Notes under the pieces: model-generated
Seen by the model: only the letters and a program-made list of their open reading frames with translations
Database searches by the model: none
Told to the model about the DNA's origin: nothing
Assembly: GCA_040752295.1 (NCBI GenBank)
Contig: JBFMFE010000117.1
Coordinates: 1 to 21,385 of the forward strand
Reading direction: 5' to 3'
Length of the DNA: 21,385 nt
DNA from: JBFMFE01 sp040752295
GTDB lineage: Bacteria; UBP15; UBA6099; JBFMBQ01
Translations under genes and position numbers: made by a program
Shown: piece by piece, positions 1-6,605 of the stretch
How positions within the stretch are numbered: position 1 is the first letter of the stretch
How the letters are laid out: every line of letters begins with the position of its first letter

Positions 1-822
1 GCGCCGCGCGCCTGTTCCGGCTTTTTTCTTCCCGCTGTCCTTGAGGCTGTTGAAGAGCTTGAGGGCATCCCTTGGTTTCATATCCTGATGGACGACGGCC
101 CGGACTGCCTGGATCATCGGGACTGGGTGTGACGACTGCCAGATGTTTCGTCCCATGTCCACGCCGACGGCGCCCTGTTGTATGGCGTTGCGCGTCATTT
201 CGAGGGCGTCGAGTTCGGTTTCGAGCCTGGGACCGCCCGCGATGACGCATGGGACGGGGCAGCCGCCGCTGACCTTCTCGAAGTCGTCGCAGTAGTAGGT
301 TTTGACGACGCGCGCGCCCAGTTCGGCGGCGATGCGGCAGCAGAGCGCGAGGTACCGGGAGTCGCGTTTTTCGAGTTCCTTTCCGACGGCGGTGACGGCG
401 AGGACGGGGATGCCGTATTCTTCGGCTTCGCTGACGAGTTCGGAGAGGTTGAGGAGGGTCTGTTTTTCGTGTTCGGTGCCGACGAAGATGGAGAGGGCGA
501 CTCCGGCGGCGTTGAGGCGGACGGCTTCCTTGACGGTTGTGGTGATGCCTTCGTTGGCGAGTGAGGCGCCGATGACGCTGGTTCCGCCGGAGACGCGGAG
601 GACGATGGGCGTGGAGGCGCCCGCGTCCACTGATGAGCGGAGGACGCCGCGCGTGAGCATGAGGGCGTCGGCGTAGGGCAGGAGCGGCGTTATCGTCTCG
701 CGCGGGTTTTCGAGCCTGCGCGTGGGTCCGAGAAAGTAGCCGTGGTCCACGGCGAGCATGACGCTTCTGCCGGAGCCGGGATTGATGATCCGCGAGAGCC
801 TGTTTTTCATACCCCAGTCCAT
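1..822 (-). CDS. lsrF: LsrF/DhnA-family class I aldolase-fold enzyme (partial, 3' end outside window)
   Basis: The first 274 residues are visible and the gene runs off the window start. The protein closely follows E. coli LsrF, which cleaves 3-hydroxy-5-phosphonooxypentane-2,4-dione with CoA in autoinducer-2 breakdown. The N-terminal DWGMKNRLSRI block, the AVDHGYF block (Asp26-His27), the TRGVLRS block, the KTYY motif with the probable Schiff-base lysine Lys174, and the VDMGRNI phosphate-binding end are all seen. The ATG at 822 has AGGAGG seven bases upstream, and a TTGACA-17-TATACT promoter lies further upstream. The N-terminus is shorter than in E. coli LsrF, starting at the conserved DWGM block, and a Lys/Arg-rich tail begins near residue 264. 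No other lsr gene is visible, so another DhnA-type aldolase activity (fructose-bisphosphate or 2-amino-3,7-dideoxy-hexulosonate type) remains possible. The family is certain; the substrate is not. Confidence 0.85.
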   Translation of the reverse strand, partial: MDWGMKNRLSRIINPGSGRSVMLAVDHGYFLGPTRRLENPRETITPLLPYADALMLTRGVLRSSVDAGASTPIVLRVSGGTSVIGASLANEGITTTVKEAVRLNAAGVALSIFVGTEHEKQTLLNLSELVSEAEEYGIPVLAVTAVGKELEKRDSRYLALCCRIAAELGARVVKTYYCDDFEKVSGGCPVPCVIAGGPRLETELDALEMTRNAIQQGAVGVDMGRNIWQSSHPVPMIQAVRAVVHQDMKPRDALKLFNSLKDSGKKKAGTGARR

Positions 823-923
823 CGGTGCGCCTCCTTGAGAGTGTGAGCGATTTCGCGGCGGCGCCTGCCCGCGCGCTGCGGGTTCGCGTTCAGCCTGCGA
901 TGCGGCGCCGCCCGGTGTCGTGG

Positions 924-952
924 AGTATATGCGCGGCGGCGGACGGTGTCAA
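924..952 (-). promoter_or_regulatory. sigma70-type promoter of the LsrF-like gene
   Basis: On the minus strand TTGACA (952-947) is separated by exactly 17 bases from TATACT (929-924). This is a perfect -35 and a 5/6 -10. It points into the LsrF-like gene with a leader of about 95 bases. Confidence 0.8.
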
Positions 953-1019
953 GAAAATCGAGCGGATGGAACGTTTCTTATCCCCGTCTGGTTGTCGTCA
1001 GAGTCTTTCCAGTATTTTT

Positions 1020-1286
1020 TCAAAATAATCTTTGTGGCGCTCGTCCATCCGTCTCATGTGGTCGTCCATCTGTCTCGTGGTCGTCTATTTTCTTTATGTT
1101 TTCGTTCGTGCGCTCCGCCGTCTCCCTTATCAGCGTCTGAGTTCTCGCTTCCGCTCTTTTGGTGACTTCTGTGAGTTCCCTGCGCGTCATGCGTCCGTTC
1201 CAGACGGAAAAAATTCCGAGGACGGTGGCGAATATTGCAGCCCCGCCGAAAATATAACCCCATATTTCGAGGCTGGACATTTCCAT
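1020..1286 (-). CDS. small membrane-anchored coiled-coil protein, probably frameshifted near its C-terminus
   Basis: The 88 residues hold one transmembrane segment (about residues 8-30, IWGYIFGGAAIFATVLGIF) followed by a charged helix rich in Glu, Lys and Arg. I do not recognise a named family. The last 17 residues are odd (HETDGRPHETDGR). Reading the neighbouring frame from about 1077 instead gives MDDHMRRMDERHKDYF followed by EKILERL and a stop at 998-1000, a natural continuation of the coiled coil. Two imperfect tandem repeats (1045-1066, 22 bases, and 1066-1085, 20 bases) explain this: the second lacks two bases at 1076/1077. I infer a 2-base deletion, real or a sequencing error. No ribosome binding site precedes the ATG at 1286, and the promoter at 1293-1320 would start transcription almost on it. 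ATG 1280 is the alternative start. Confidence 0.6.
   Translation of the reverse strand: MEMSSLEIWGYIFGGAAIFATVLGIFSVWNGRMTRRELTEVTKRAEARTQTLIRETAERTNENIKKIDDHETDGRPHETDGRAPQRLF
1045..1085 (-). repeat. two imperfect tandem repeats spanning the probable frameshift
   Basis: Copies at 1045-1066 (22 bases) and 1066-1085 (20 bases) differ by one substitution and by a 2-base gap at 1076/1077. Restoring the two bases joins the N-terminal frame of the small membrane protein to the frame that ends at 998. Confidence 0.6.
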
Positions 1287-1292
1287 AATTTA

Positions 1293-1320
1293 ATTTTATC
1301 GTCTCCGCGCAAGGAGTCAA
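1293..1320 (-). promoter_or_regulatory. promoter of the small membrane protein gene
   Basis: On the minus strand TTGACT (1320-1315) lies 16 bases before TAAAAT (1298-1293); each hexamer matches 5/6. The predicted transcription start is near 1286, where the first ATG lies, so the message may be leaderless. Confidence 0.65.
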
Positions 1321-1678
1321 ACGGGTTTTATTGAACGGGCGCGGGCTGAGTGCTCCGGCGTGCCGGGCTGCGAAACGCGGCGGGGACCGCGGGGTTCTTG
1401 TTTTCGAGGCGGCGGCTGGATATATTTTCGCATCGCGGGCGGAGGGCGCCCCGCCTGAAATTGCGCCGGAGCGGAGGCGCGCATATAATGAACGGGCTGT
1501 TGAAAAGGTCTCGCGGCGTCATTCAGAGGGGCGCGTTCGCCATGCTCGGTGCAAACTCCGCGACGAAGAATCTCATGAAAAAACGCGGAAAAAACCGGAA
1601 TCTTCGCTTCGTTCAGAATGACGTCCGGCGCGAACGCGGGTTTTTCAACGGTCTGTGAACGCCTGACGAAGCGGCGCG
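1321..1678. other. intergenic region upstream of ftsE
   Basis: About 360 bases with no convincing gene. It holds the ftsE promoter (1461-1489) and, at 1597-1623, a short stretch (core CTTCGTTCAGAATGAC) that resembles short dispersed intergenic sequences I associate with other bacterial genomes. Open frames across it have unusual amino-acid composition and no ribosome binding site. Confidence 0.5.
1461..1489 (+). promoter_or_regulatory. probable ftsE promoter
   Basis: TTGCGC (1461-1466), a 17-base spacer and a perfect TATAAT (1484-1489). It would give a leader of about 180 bases before ftsE. Confidence 0.6.
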
Positions 1679-2338
1679 ATGATAAGTTTCGAGCGAGTAC
1701 ACCTGACGTACCCCAACGGCGTCCGGGCGCTGAGCGACATCAATCTTGAGTTCGAGAAGGGCGAAGTGGTTTTTCTGGCGGGACCGTCGGGGTGCGGGAA
1801 GTCGTCGCTGATGAAGCTGATATACCTTGACGAGCGTCCGAGCCGCGGGCGTGTGATGGTGATGGGAAAGGACACGTTCGATTATCCCGCGCACCAGGTG
1901 CCGTACCTGCGGCGGAAGGTGGGGGTTGTGTTCCAGGATTTCAAGCTGCTTCCCAACAAGACGGTGCGGGAGAACGTGTCGTTCGTGCTGGAGGTCACGG
2001 GGGCGTCGCGGTACGAGCTGGAGAGGAAGATACCGCAGGTGCTGGAGCTTGTGGGGCTTGCCGGCAAGGTGGACGTGTTTCCGGGTTCGCTTTCGGGGGG
2101 AGAGGTTCAGAGGGTGGCGATCGCGCGCGCGATCGTGAACGAGCCGCTGATACTGCTGGCGGACGAGCCGACGGGGAACCTCGACCCCGAGACGTCGTGG
2201 GACATCGTGCAACTGCTGTTGAGGATACAGATGAGGGGGACGACGGTGGTGGTGGCGTCGCACGACATGGCTACGGTGGACCGCGTGAAGAAGCGCAAGG
2301 TGAGGATGGAGGGCGGACGGATAACGCAGGACGGATAA
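1679..2338 (+). CDS. ftsE: cell-division ABC transporter ATPase FtsE
   Basis: FtsE is the cytoplasmic ATPase that partners FtsX at the division site and drives activation of cell-wall hydrolases. The 219-residue length is typical. Walker A is GPSGCGKS (residues 35-42), the Q-loop is Gln86, the ABC signature is LSGGEVQR (138-145), Walker B is LILLADEP (157-164) and the switch histidine is His195. The N-terminal YPNGVRAL segment is characteristic of FtsE rather than of LolD/MacB. The start is ATG 1679, with only a weak ribosome binding site. ftsX follows after 19 bases, and then an S41 protease, an order also known from the Bacillus ftsEX-ctpB region. Codons end mostly in G. Confidence 0.95.
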   Translation: MISFERVHLTYPNGVRALSDINLEFEKGEVVFLAGPSGCGKSSLMKLIYLDERPSRGRVMVMGKDTFDYPAHQVPYLRRKVGVVFQDFKLLPNKTVRENVSFVLEVTGASRYELERKIPQVLELVGLAGKVDVFPGSLSGGEVQRVAIARAIVNEPLILLADEPTGNLDPETSWDIVQLLLRIQMRGTTVVVASHDMATVDRVKKRKVRMEGGRITQDG

Positions 2339-2357
2339 GGATGATCGGGGGCGTCCG

Positions 2358-3239
2358 GTGAGATCGCTTTCTTATTTCTGCGGGCAGTTGTGGATAAACG
2401 TGACGCGGAACTTCCTGATGTCCGCGGCGGCGATGAGCACCGCCGTGATATCGCTCCTTACGCTCGGTGTGTTTCTGATCCTCGTTTTCAACATCAACAA
2501 GGTGTCCAGCGAGATCACCTCGCAGCTGGAGATCAGCGTGTTCATGAACAAGGACCTGCCGAATTTCAGGGTGACGCAGCTCGTGGAAAAGATCAGGGTG
2601 CTGCCGCACGTGAGGAACATCGAGTACGTTCCGCCGGAGACCGGGATAAAGAAACTGGAGAAGGACCTGAAGATCAGGCTGATATTGAATCCGCGTGACA
2701 ACCCGCTTCCGCCGAAGCTGGTCGTGAGGGTGACCGAGCCGAAGCACATACGCGGGACGGCGGAGGAAATCGAGGAGATGGAGGACGTGGAGGACATCAT
2801 CTACGGCGAGAGCGTGATACAGAAGGTACTGGCGGTGAGCCTCGCGGTGAAGTTCATCGGGTTCGCGCTGACGATACTGATGGGGCTGGGGACGCTGTTC
2901 ACGATCATCAACACGATACGGTTGACGGTGATAGCGAGGAGGGCGGAGATCAGGACGATGCAGCTCGTGGGCGCGACGAGCTGGTTCATAAGGTGGCCGT
3001 TTCTGCTCGAGGGGATGTTTTTCGGGATGACGGGCGCGCTCATATCGGCGGCGATCCTCGGCGGCGGGTACTGGATGGCGGTGGCGCGCGTGAGGGACAT
3101 TCTGCCGTTTCTGTTTCCGATGGTGGACGAGTGGGTGATGGTGAGGGTACTGGTCGTCCTGCTGCTGCTCTGCGGGGTGTTCATGGGGATCGCGGGGAGC
3201 TACATATCCGTGACGCGGTTTTTAGAGGAGGAGGCTTGA
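2358..3239 (+). CDS. ftsX: cell-division ABC transporter permease FtsX
   Basis: FtsX is the membrane partner of FtsE and signals across the membrane to peptidoglycan hydrolases or their activators. The 293-residue protein has the family layout: a short cytoplasmic N-terminus, TM1 (about 21-46), an extracytoplasmic domain (about 47-160, beginning LEISVFMNKDL), TM2 (163-188), a loop with the conserved EIRTMQLVGAT coupling segment (197-207), TM3 (215-240) and TM4 (262-284). The start is GTG 2358. The ATG at 2341 is out of frame and stops at once, and later ATGs would cut into TM1. The short extracytoplasmic loop resembles Gram-positive and general FtsX rather than the N-terminally extended E. 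coli form. Which hydrolase it controls is not visible here. Confidence 0.93.
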   Translation: MRSLSYFCGQLWINVTRNFLMSAAAMSTAVISLLTLGVFLILVFNINKVSSEITSQLEISVFMNKDLPNFRVTQLVEKIRVLPHVRNIEYVPPETGIKKLEKDLKIRLILNPRDNPLPPKLVVRVTEPKHIRGTAEEIEEMEDVEDIIYGESVIQKVLAVSLAVKFIGFALTILMGLGTLFTIINTIRLTVIARRAEIRTMQLVGATSWFIRWPFLLEGMFFGMTGALISAAILGGGYWMAVARVRDILPFLFPMVDEWVMVRVLVVLLLLCGVFMGIAGSYISVTRFLEEEA

Positions 3240-3243
3240 GGGT

Positions 3244-3280
3244 CGGGCGGCGCGCGACCGTTCCGTCGGCGCCCGGTTTT
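3244..3280 (+). terminator. possible weak terminator after ftsX
   Basis: A 9-base stem with one G-G mismatch (3244-3252 with 3267-3275) is followed by GTTTT. A -10-like element lies immediately downstream, so this may partly separate ftsEX from the protease gene. Confidence 0.35.
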
Positions 3281-3306
3281 GCGTTTCGGCGTCCGTCCAC
3301 TATACT
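3278..3306 (+). promoter_or_regulatory. candidate promoter of the S41 protease gene
   Basis: TATACT (3301-3306) is a good -10. The -35, TTTGCG (3278-3283), is weak at a 17-base spacing. The predicted start gives a leader of about 18 bases before ATG 3331. Confidence 0.5.
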
Positions 3307-3330
3307 GTAGTTGACAGCCGGGGGTCCGGG

Positions 3331-4899
3331 ATGAGGAAAACGGCAAGAACAGTCTTCTATTTTTTCTCGATACTCTTTCTTCTGACGCTCTCATTCTACG
3401 GGGGGAAGCATCACGCGGACATACTGCGGTACGTCGGGGTTCAGAACGTCGAGGCGCAGGACCTGGGCGACCCGAATTCGGACGTGAGCCGGTTCGCCCG
3501 GCTGATGGAGGTTCTGCGGTACCTGAGACAGAACTACGTGGAGGAGATCAAGGAGGAGAAGTACACGGAACTCGTTTACGGCTCGATACGCGGGATGCTG
3601 AGGTCGCTGGACGACCGGTACACGAGGTTCATGGACCCGGAAGCGTACAAGAACATGAAGATAGACACGAAGGGGCAGTTCGGGGGGGTGGGGATATCCA
3701 TAGGGATCGCGCGGACTTCCGGGCAGCTTATGGTGATGTCGCCGATCGAGGGTACGCCGGCGCACAGGGTCGGACTGAAGGCGGGCGACATCATAATGAA
3801 GATAGACGGCGTTTCGACGGTGGACATGGCGCTGGACGACGCGGTGGCGCGGATACGGGGCGAGCCAGGCACGCCCGTGGTGCTGACGATATGGAGACCG
3901 GGACTTGAGGACGAGGGACGCGACTTTACGATCGTGCGCGACGTGATCGAGCTGAAAACGGTGCAGAAGTCGAAGGTCCTCGACGGGGACATCGGGTACG
4001 TGTACATCGAGGCGTTCAGCCAGCAGACGCCGGAGGTGCTGAAGAAGGACCTGCTGGATTTAAAGAGGAAGAGAGTAAAGGGGTTGATACTCGATCTGCG
4101 CGGGAATCCCGGCGGACCGCTTGACGCGGCGGTGGAGGTGGCGAACCTGTTCATGGACGAGGGTCCGATAGTGCACCGGGTCTCGCGGAACCGCAGGAAG
4201 AAGACGTATTACGCCGCGCCCGAGAAGAAGGTCTTCGGCGGGGCGCCGATGGCGGTGCTGGTTGACAACGGGAGCGCCTCGGCGTCGGAGATCGTGACCG
4301 GGGCGCTTCAGGACAACGGGATCGCGGCCGTGATCGGCGAGAAGACGTTCGGCAAGGGGCTTGTCCAGACCATCTACCCGCTGTCCGACGAGTCGGCGGT
4401 CCTGATAACGACCGACAAGTACTACACGTCGAAGATGAAGGACATAAACGAGAAGGGGATCGTGCCGGACGTAATCGTCAAGGCGGACGTCCGCACGGGC
4501 AGGACGGTGGAGACCTCGAAGGACGAGAGGGAAATGGAGAGGGAGAGCCGGATCGAGAAGTTTCCGCTCGAGGCGTTGAAGGAGCGGATTTCGAAGGACA
4601 AAAGCCTGAGCGACGCGGGTGTTCTCGTGTTCGATCACCAGCCGCGCACGGACATGTTCTTTTACCGCTTCGGCGGGGAGAACTACCTGCGCGCCGAGGA
4701 CCTCGGTCCGCTGTTCGGCGTGGGCGTGAAGTGGGACGAAAAAACCAACGTAATGAACATCGAGCCGGGGGAGATTTCCACCGACGAGAGCGAGAGGGAG
4801 CTGAAGGACGCGCAGCTGCAGCGGGCGGTGAAATACATAAGGGAGAAGTTGGGGAAGGTCGCAGTCGAGACGACGGCGCAGCCGTCCGCCGGGAGATGA
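3331..4899 (+). CDS. ctpA: S41 carboxy-terminal processing protease with an extra C-terminal domain
   Basis: A periplasmic or membrane-anchored serine protease. An uncleaved signal anchor (about residues 7-23) is followed by an S41 N-terminal helical region (52-110), a PDZ domain (about 112-200, with GVGISIG and GLKAGDIIMKIDG) and the S41 catalytic domain (about 205-390). The likely Ser/Lys dyad is Ser317 in NGSASASE and Lys342 in KTFGKG, 25 residues apart as in known CtpB/Prc enzymes. The family commonly ends soon after the catalytic domain. Here about 85 further residues include 434-477, a beta-rich segment ending KWDEKTNVMNI that resembles the copper-amine-oxidase N-terminal-like repeat used as a cell-surface binding module. 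A charged helical tail follows. The stop overlaps the start of lepB. The position after ftsEX suggests a role in processing envelope hydrolase regulators (inference). Confidence 0.92.
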   Translation: MRKTARTVFYFFSILFLLTLSFYGGKHHADILRYVGVQNVEAQDLGDPNSDVSRFARLMEVLRYLRQNYVEEIKEEKYTELVYGSIRGMLRSLDDRYTRFMDPEAYKNMKIDTKGQFGGVGISIGIARTSGQLMVMSPIEGTPAHRVGLKAGDIIMKIDGVSTVDMALDDAVARIRGEPGTPVVLTIWRPGLEDEGRDFTIVRDVIELKTVQKSKVLDGDIGYVYIEAFSQQTPEVLKKDLLDLKRKRVKGLILDLRGNPGGPLDAAVEVANLFMDEGPIVHRVSRNRRKKTYYAAPEKKVFGGAPMAVLVDNGSASASEIVTGALQDNGIAAVIGEKTFGKGLVQTIYPLSDESAVLITTDKYYTSKMKDINEKGIVPDVIVKADVRTGRTVETSKDEREMERESRIEKFPLEALKERISKDKSLSDAGVLVFDHQPRTDMFFYRFGGENYLRAEDLGPLFGVGVKWDEKTNVMNIEPGEISTDESERELKDAQLQRAVKYIREKLGKVAVETTAQPSAGR

Positions 4900-5468
4900 A
4901 ACAGGACACGACGCGCGCGGGGACGAGGGATTCCGCGCCGCCGGCGGTACGGGAGGCGGTCGAGTGGATAAAGACGATAATCCCCGTGCTGTGCCTGTTC
5001 CTTTTGCTTCGCGCGACCGTCGTTCAATCGTACGTGATACCTACAGGGTCCATGGCGCCGACGGTTATGCCCGGCGACCGTATTTTCGGGCTGCGGTTCG
5101 TTTACCTGTTCCGCGAGCCGCGGCGTGGCGAGATCGTGGCGTTCCAGCCGCCGGCGCGGGCGCTTGAGCCGGGCGAGAAAAGGTTTTCGTTCCTGAAGCG
5201 CGTAATCGCGGTGGAGAACGACGTGGTCTCCGTTCGCGGCGGGAAGGTCTTCGTGAACGGCGTGGCGCTGGACGAGCCGTACGTCGGCGAGCCGCCGCGG
5301 TACGTGCTGCCGCCCGCGAGGGTCCCGCGGGGGATGCTCTTCGTCTTAGGCGACAACCGGAACAGGAGCAAAGACAGCCACGTGTGGGGTTTTCTCCCGG
5401 CGGACAACGTCCGGGCGAAGGCTTTCATCAGGTTCTGGCCCCCCGCGCGCGCCGGGCTTGTGAGATAG
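4896..5468 (+). CDS. lepB: signal peptidase I
   Basis: A type I signal peptidase that cleaves signal peptides from exported proteins at the outer face of the cytoplasmic membrane. The 190 residues hold one N-terminal transmembrane segment (about 25-43), the box B sequence YVIPTGSMAPT with nucleophile Ser52, the box D sequence FLKRVIAV with general base Lys101, and the box E sequence GDNRNRSKDSHVWGF near 152-166. The start ATG 4896 overlaps the protease stop in ATGA, so the two are translationally coupled. An open frame continues upstream inside the protease gene but lacks a plausible start. The protein has one membrane anchor, as in Bacillus SipS, rather than the two of E. coli LepB. The Asn before Arg-Ser in box E departs slightly from the usual GDNRxxSxDSR. 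Confidence 0.93.
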   Translation: MKQDTTRAGTRDSAPPAVREAVEWIKTIIPVLCLFLLLRATVVQSYVIPTGSMAPTVMPGDRIFGLRFVYLFREPRRGEIVAFQPPARALEPGEKRFSFLKRVIAVENDVVSVRGGKVFVNGVALDEPYVGEPPRYVLPPARVPRGMLFVLGDNRNRSKDSHVWGFLPADNVRAKAFIRFWPPARAGLVR

Positions 5469-5536
5469 CGCGGGGCATGAACGCGGCGGCGCCGCGGGCG
5501 CCGGACTGCGGCGGGGCGGGGAGTTTCCCGGAACCG

Positions 5537-5566
5537 TTCGCAAACCGGGGATGCTATCTGTATAAT
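5537..5566 (+). promoter_or_regulatory. dapA promoter
   Basis: TTCGCA (5537-5542), an 18-base spacer and a perfect TATAAT (5561-5566). The leader is about 45 bases and contains a T8 run and a short inverted repeat (GAAGGA at 5587-5592 with TCCTTC at 5595-5600). Confidence 0.7.
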
Positions 5567-5616
5567 TGTCAAACCTTTTTTTTCGGTGAAGGAACTCCTT
5601 CGTTGGGAGGCGCGGG

Positions 5617-6492
5617 ATGTTCAAAGGAAGCATAGTGGCGCTCGTAACGCCGTTCAGCAGGGGGAAGCTGGACGAGACGGCGTTGAGGCGGCTTGTGGAA
5701 TTTCACGTGAAGAGCGGCACGGACGCGGTCTCGCCGTGCGGGACGACGGGCGAATCGCCGACGCTGACTCACGAGGAGCATCACAGGGTGGTGGAGGTGG
5801 TGATCGAGCAGGCGCTGGGGCGGGTGCCCGTGATAGCCGGGACGGGTTCGAACTCCACGGCGGAGGCGATATCGCTCACGAGGCACGCGAAGGACGCGGG
5901 CGCGGACGCGGCGCTGATGATAGCGCCGTACTACAACAGACCGACGCAGAGGGGGCTGTTCGAGCATTTCAGGGCTGTCGCGCGGAAGGCGGACATCCCG
6001 ATAATCCTCTACAATCACCAGGGACGCACGGGCGTGACGCTCCAGCCGGAGACGATCAGGGCGCTGACAGAGGTGGGGCGGTTCGTCGCGGTGAAGGACG
6101 CGAGCGGTGGCGTCGAGTACGCCTCCCGTGTGCTCGAGCTGTGCGAGGGCAAAGTGGGGGTGCTGTCCGGGAACGACCCGTGGACGCTTCCGCTGCTGTC
6201 GCTCGGCGGCAGCGGGGTGATCTCGGTGATCGCCAACATCGCGCCGGGAGACATGGGGAACATGGTGCGCGAGTATCTGGGCGGGAACGCGAAGAAGGCG
6301 CGGCGGCTTCACTACAGGATGGTTCCCCTTATGAGGGCGCTGGAGCTTGAGGTGAACCCCGTGCCGGTGAAGACGGCGATGGGGATGATGGGGATGATTT
6401 CCCCGGGCGTGCGCCCGCCGCTTTCCGGGATGTCGGCGAAGAACAGGCGGAGACTGCGAGGCGCGCTGAGGGGATACGGACTCGTAAAATGA
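5617..6492 (+). CDS. dapA: 4-hydroxy-tetrahydrodipicolinate synthase
   Basis: DapA condenses pyruvate with aspartate semialdehyde, the first committed step of lysine and diaminopimelate synthesis. The 291-residue length is typical. The pyruvate-binding CGTTGES (41-47), the YYNRPTQ segment (105-111), Tyr132 and Arg137 in YNHQGRTG, the Schiff-base lysine Lys160 in VAVKDASG, and the C-terminal NPVPVKTAM are seen. GGGAGG stands six bases before ATG 5617. The stretch normally read as YNVPxRTG has His-Gln in place of Val-Pro, an unusual change beside the catalytic tyrosine. The NPxPVK signature still argues for true DapA over other pyruvate aldolases of the family. A promoter upstream and a strong terminator downstream make it a single-gene unit. 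Confidence 0.92.
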   Translation: MFKGSIVALVTPFSRGKLDETALRRLVEFHVKSGTDAVSPCGTTGESPTLTHEEHHRVVEVVIEQALGRVPVIAGTGSNSTAEAISLTRHAKDAGADAALMIAPYYNRPTQRGLFEHFRAVARKADIPIILYNHQGRTGVTLQPETIRALTEVGRFVAVKDASGGVEYASRVLELCEGKVGVLSGNDPWTLPLLSLGGSGVISVIANIAPGDMGNMVREYLGGNAKKARRLHYRMVPLMRALELEVNPVPVKTAMGMMGMISPGVRPPLSGMSAKNRRRLRGALRGYGLVK

Positions 6493-6493
6493 C

Positions 6494-6541
6494 CCGCCGG
6501 GGCGCGCGCGTGACGGCAGCGCGCCGGCGGAGAATATTTTT
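6494..6541 (+). terminator. intrinsic terminator after dapA
   Basis: A GC-rich stem begins CCGCCGG at 6494-6500 and closes with CCGGCGG at 6524-6530. It continues inward through CGCGC/GCGCG after a 2-base bulge and is followed by AGAATATTTTT. Confidence 0.75.
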
Positions 6542-6563
6542 CTGAATCCGAACACACCCGGTT

Positions 6564-6574
6564 TATGATAAAAT
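6564..6574 (+). promoter_or_regulatory. candidate -10 region of the SDR gene
   Basis: TATGATAAAAT lies about 32 bases before ATG 6606. The same 11 bases, followed again by A, occur about 30 bases before the SCP2-domain gene on the other strand. No good -35 is evident. Confidence 0.5.
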
Positions 6575-6605
6575 AGCGTCAAAGTACGGGACGCGGGGTG
6601 AAGAC

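Noticed and set aside
1350..1658. 102-codon open frame before ftsE
   Set aside because: Arg-rich, no ribosome binding site, overlaps the ftsE promoter and a repeat-like sequence.
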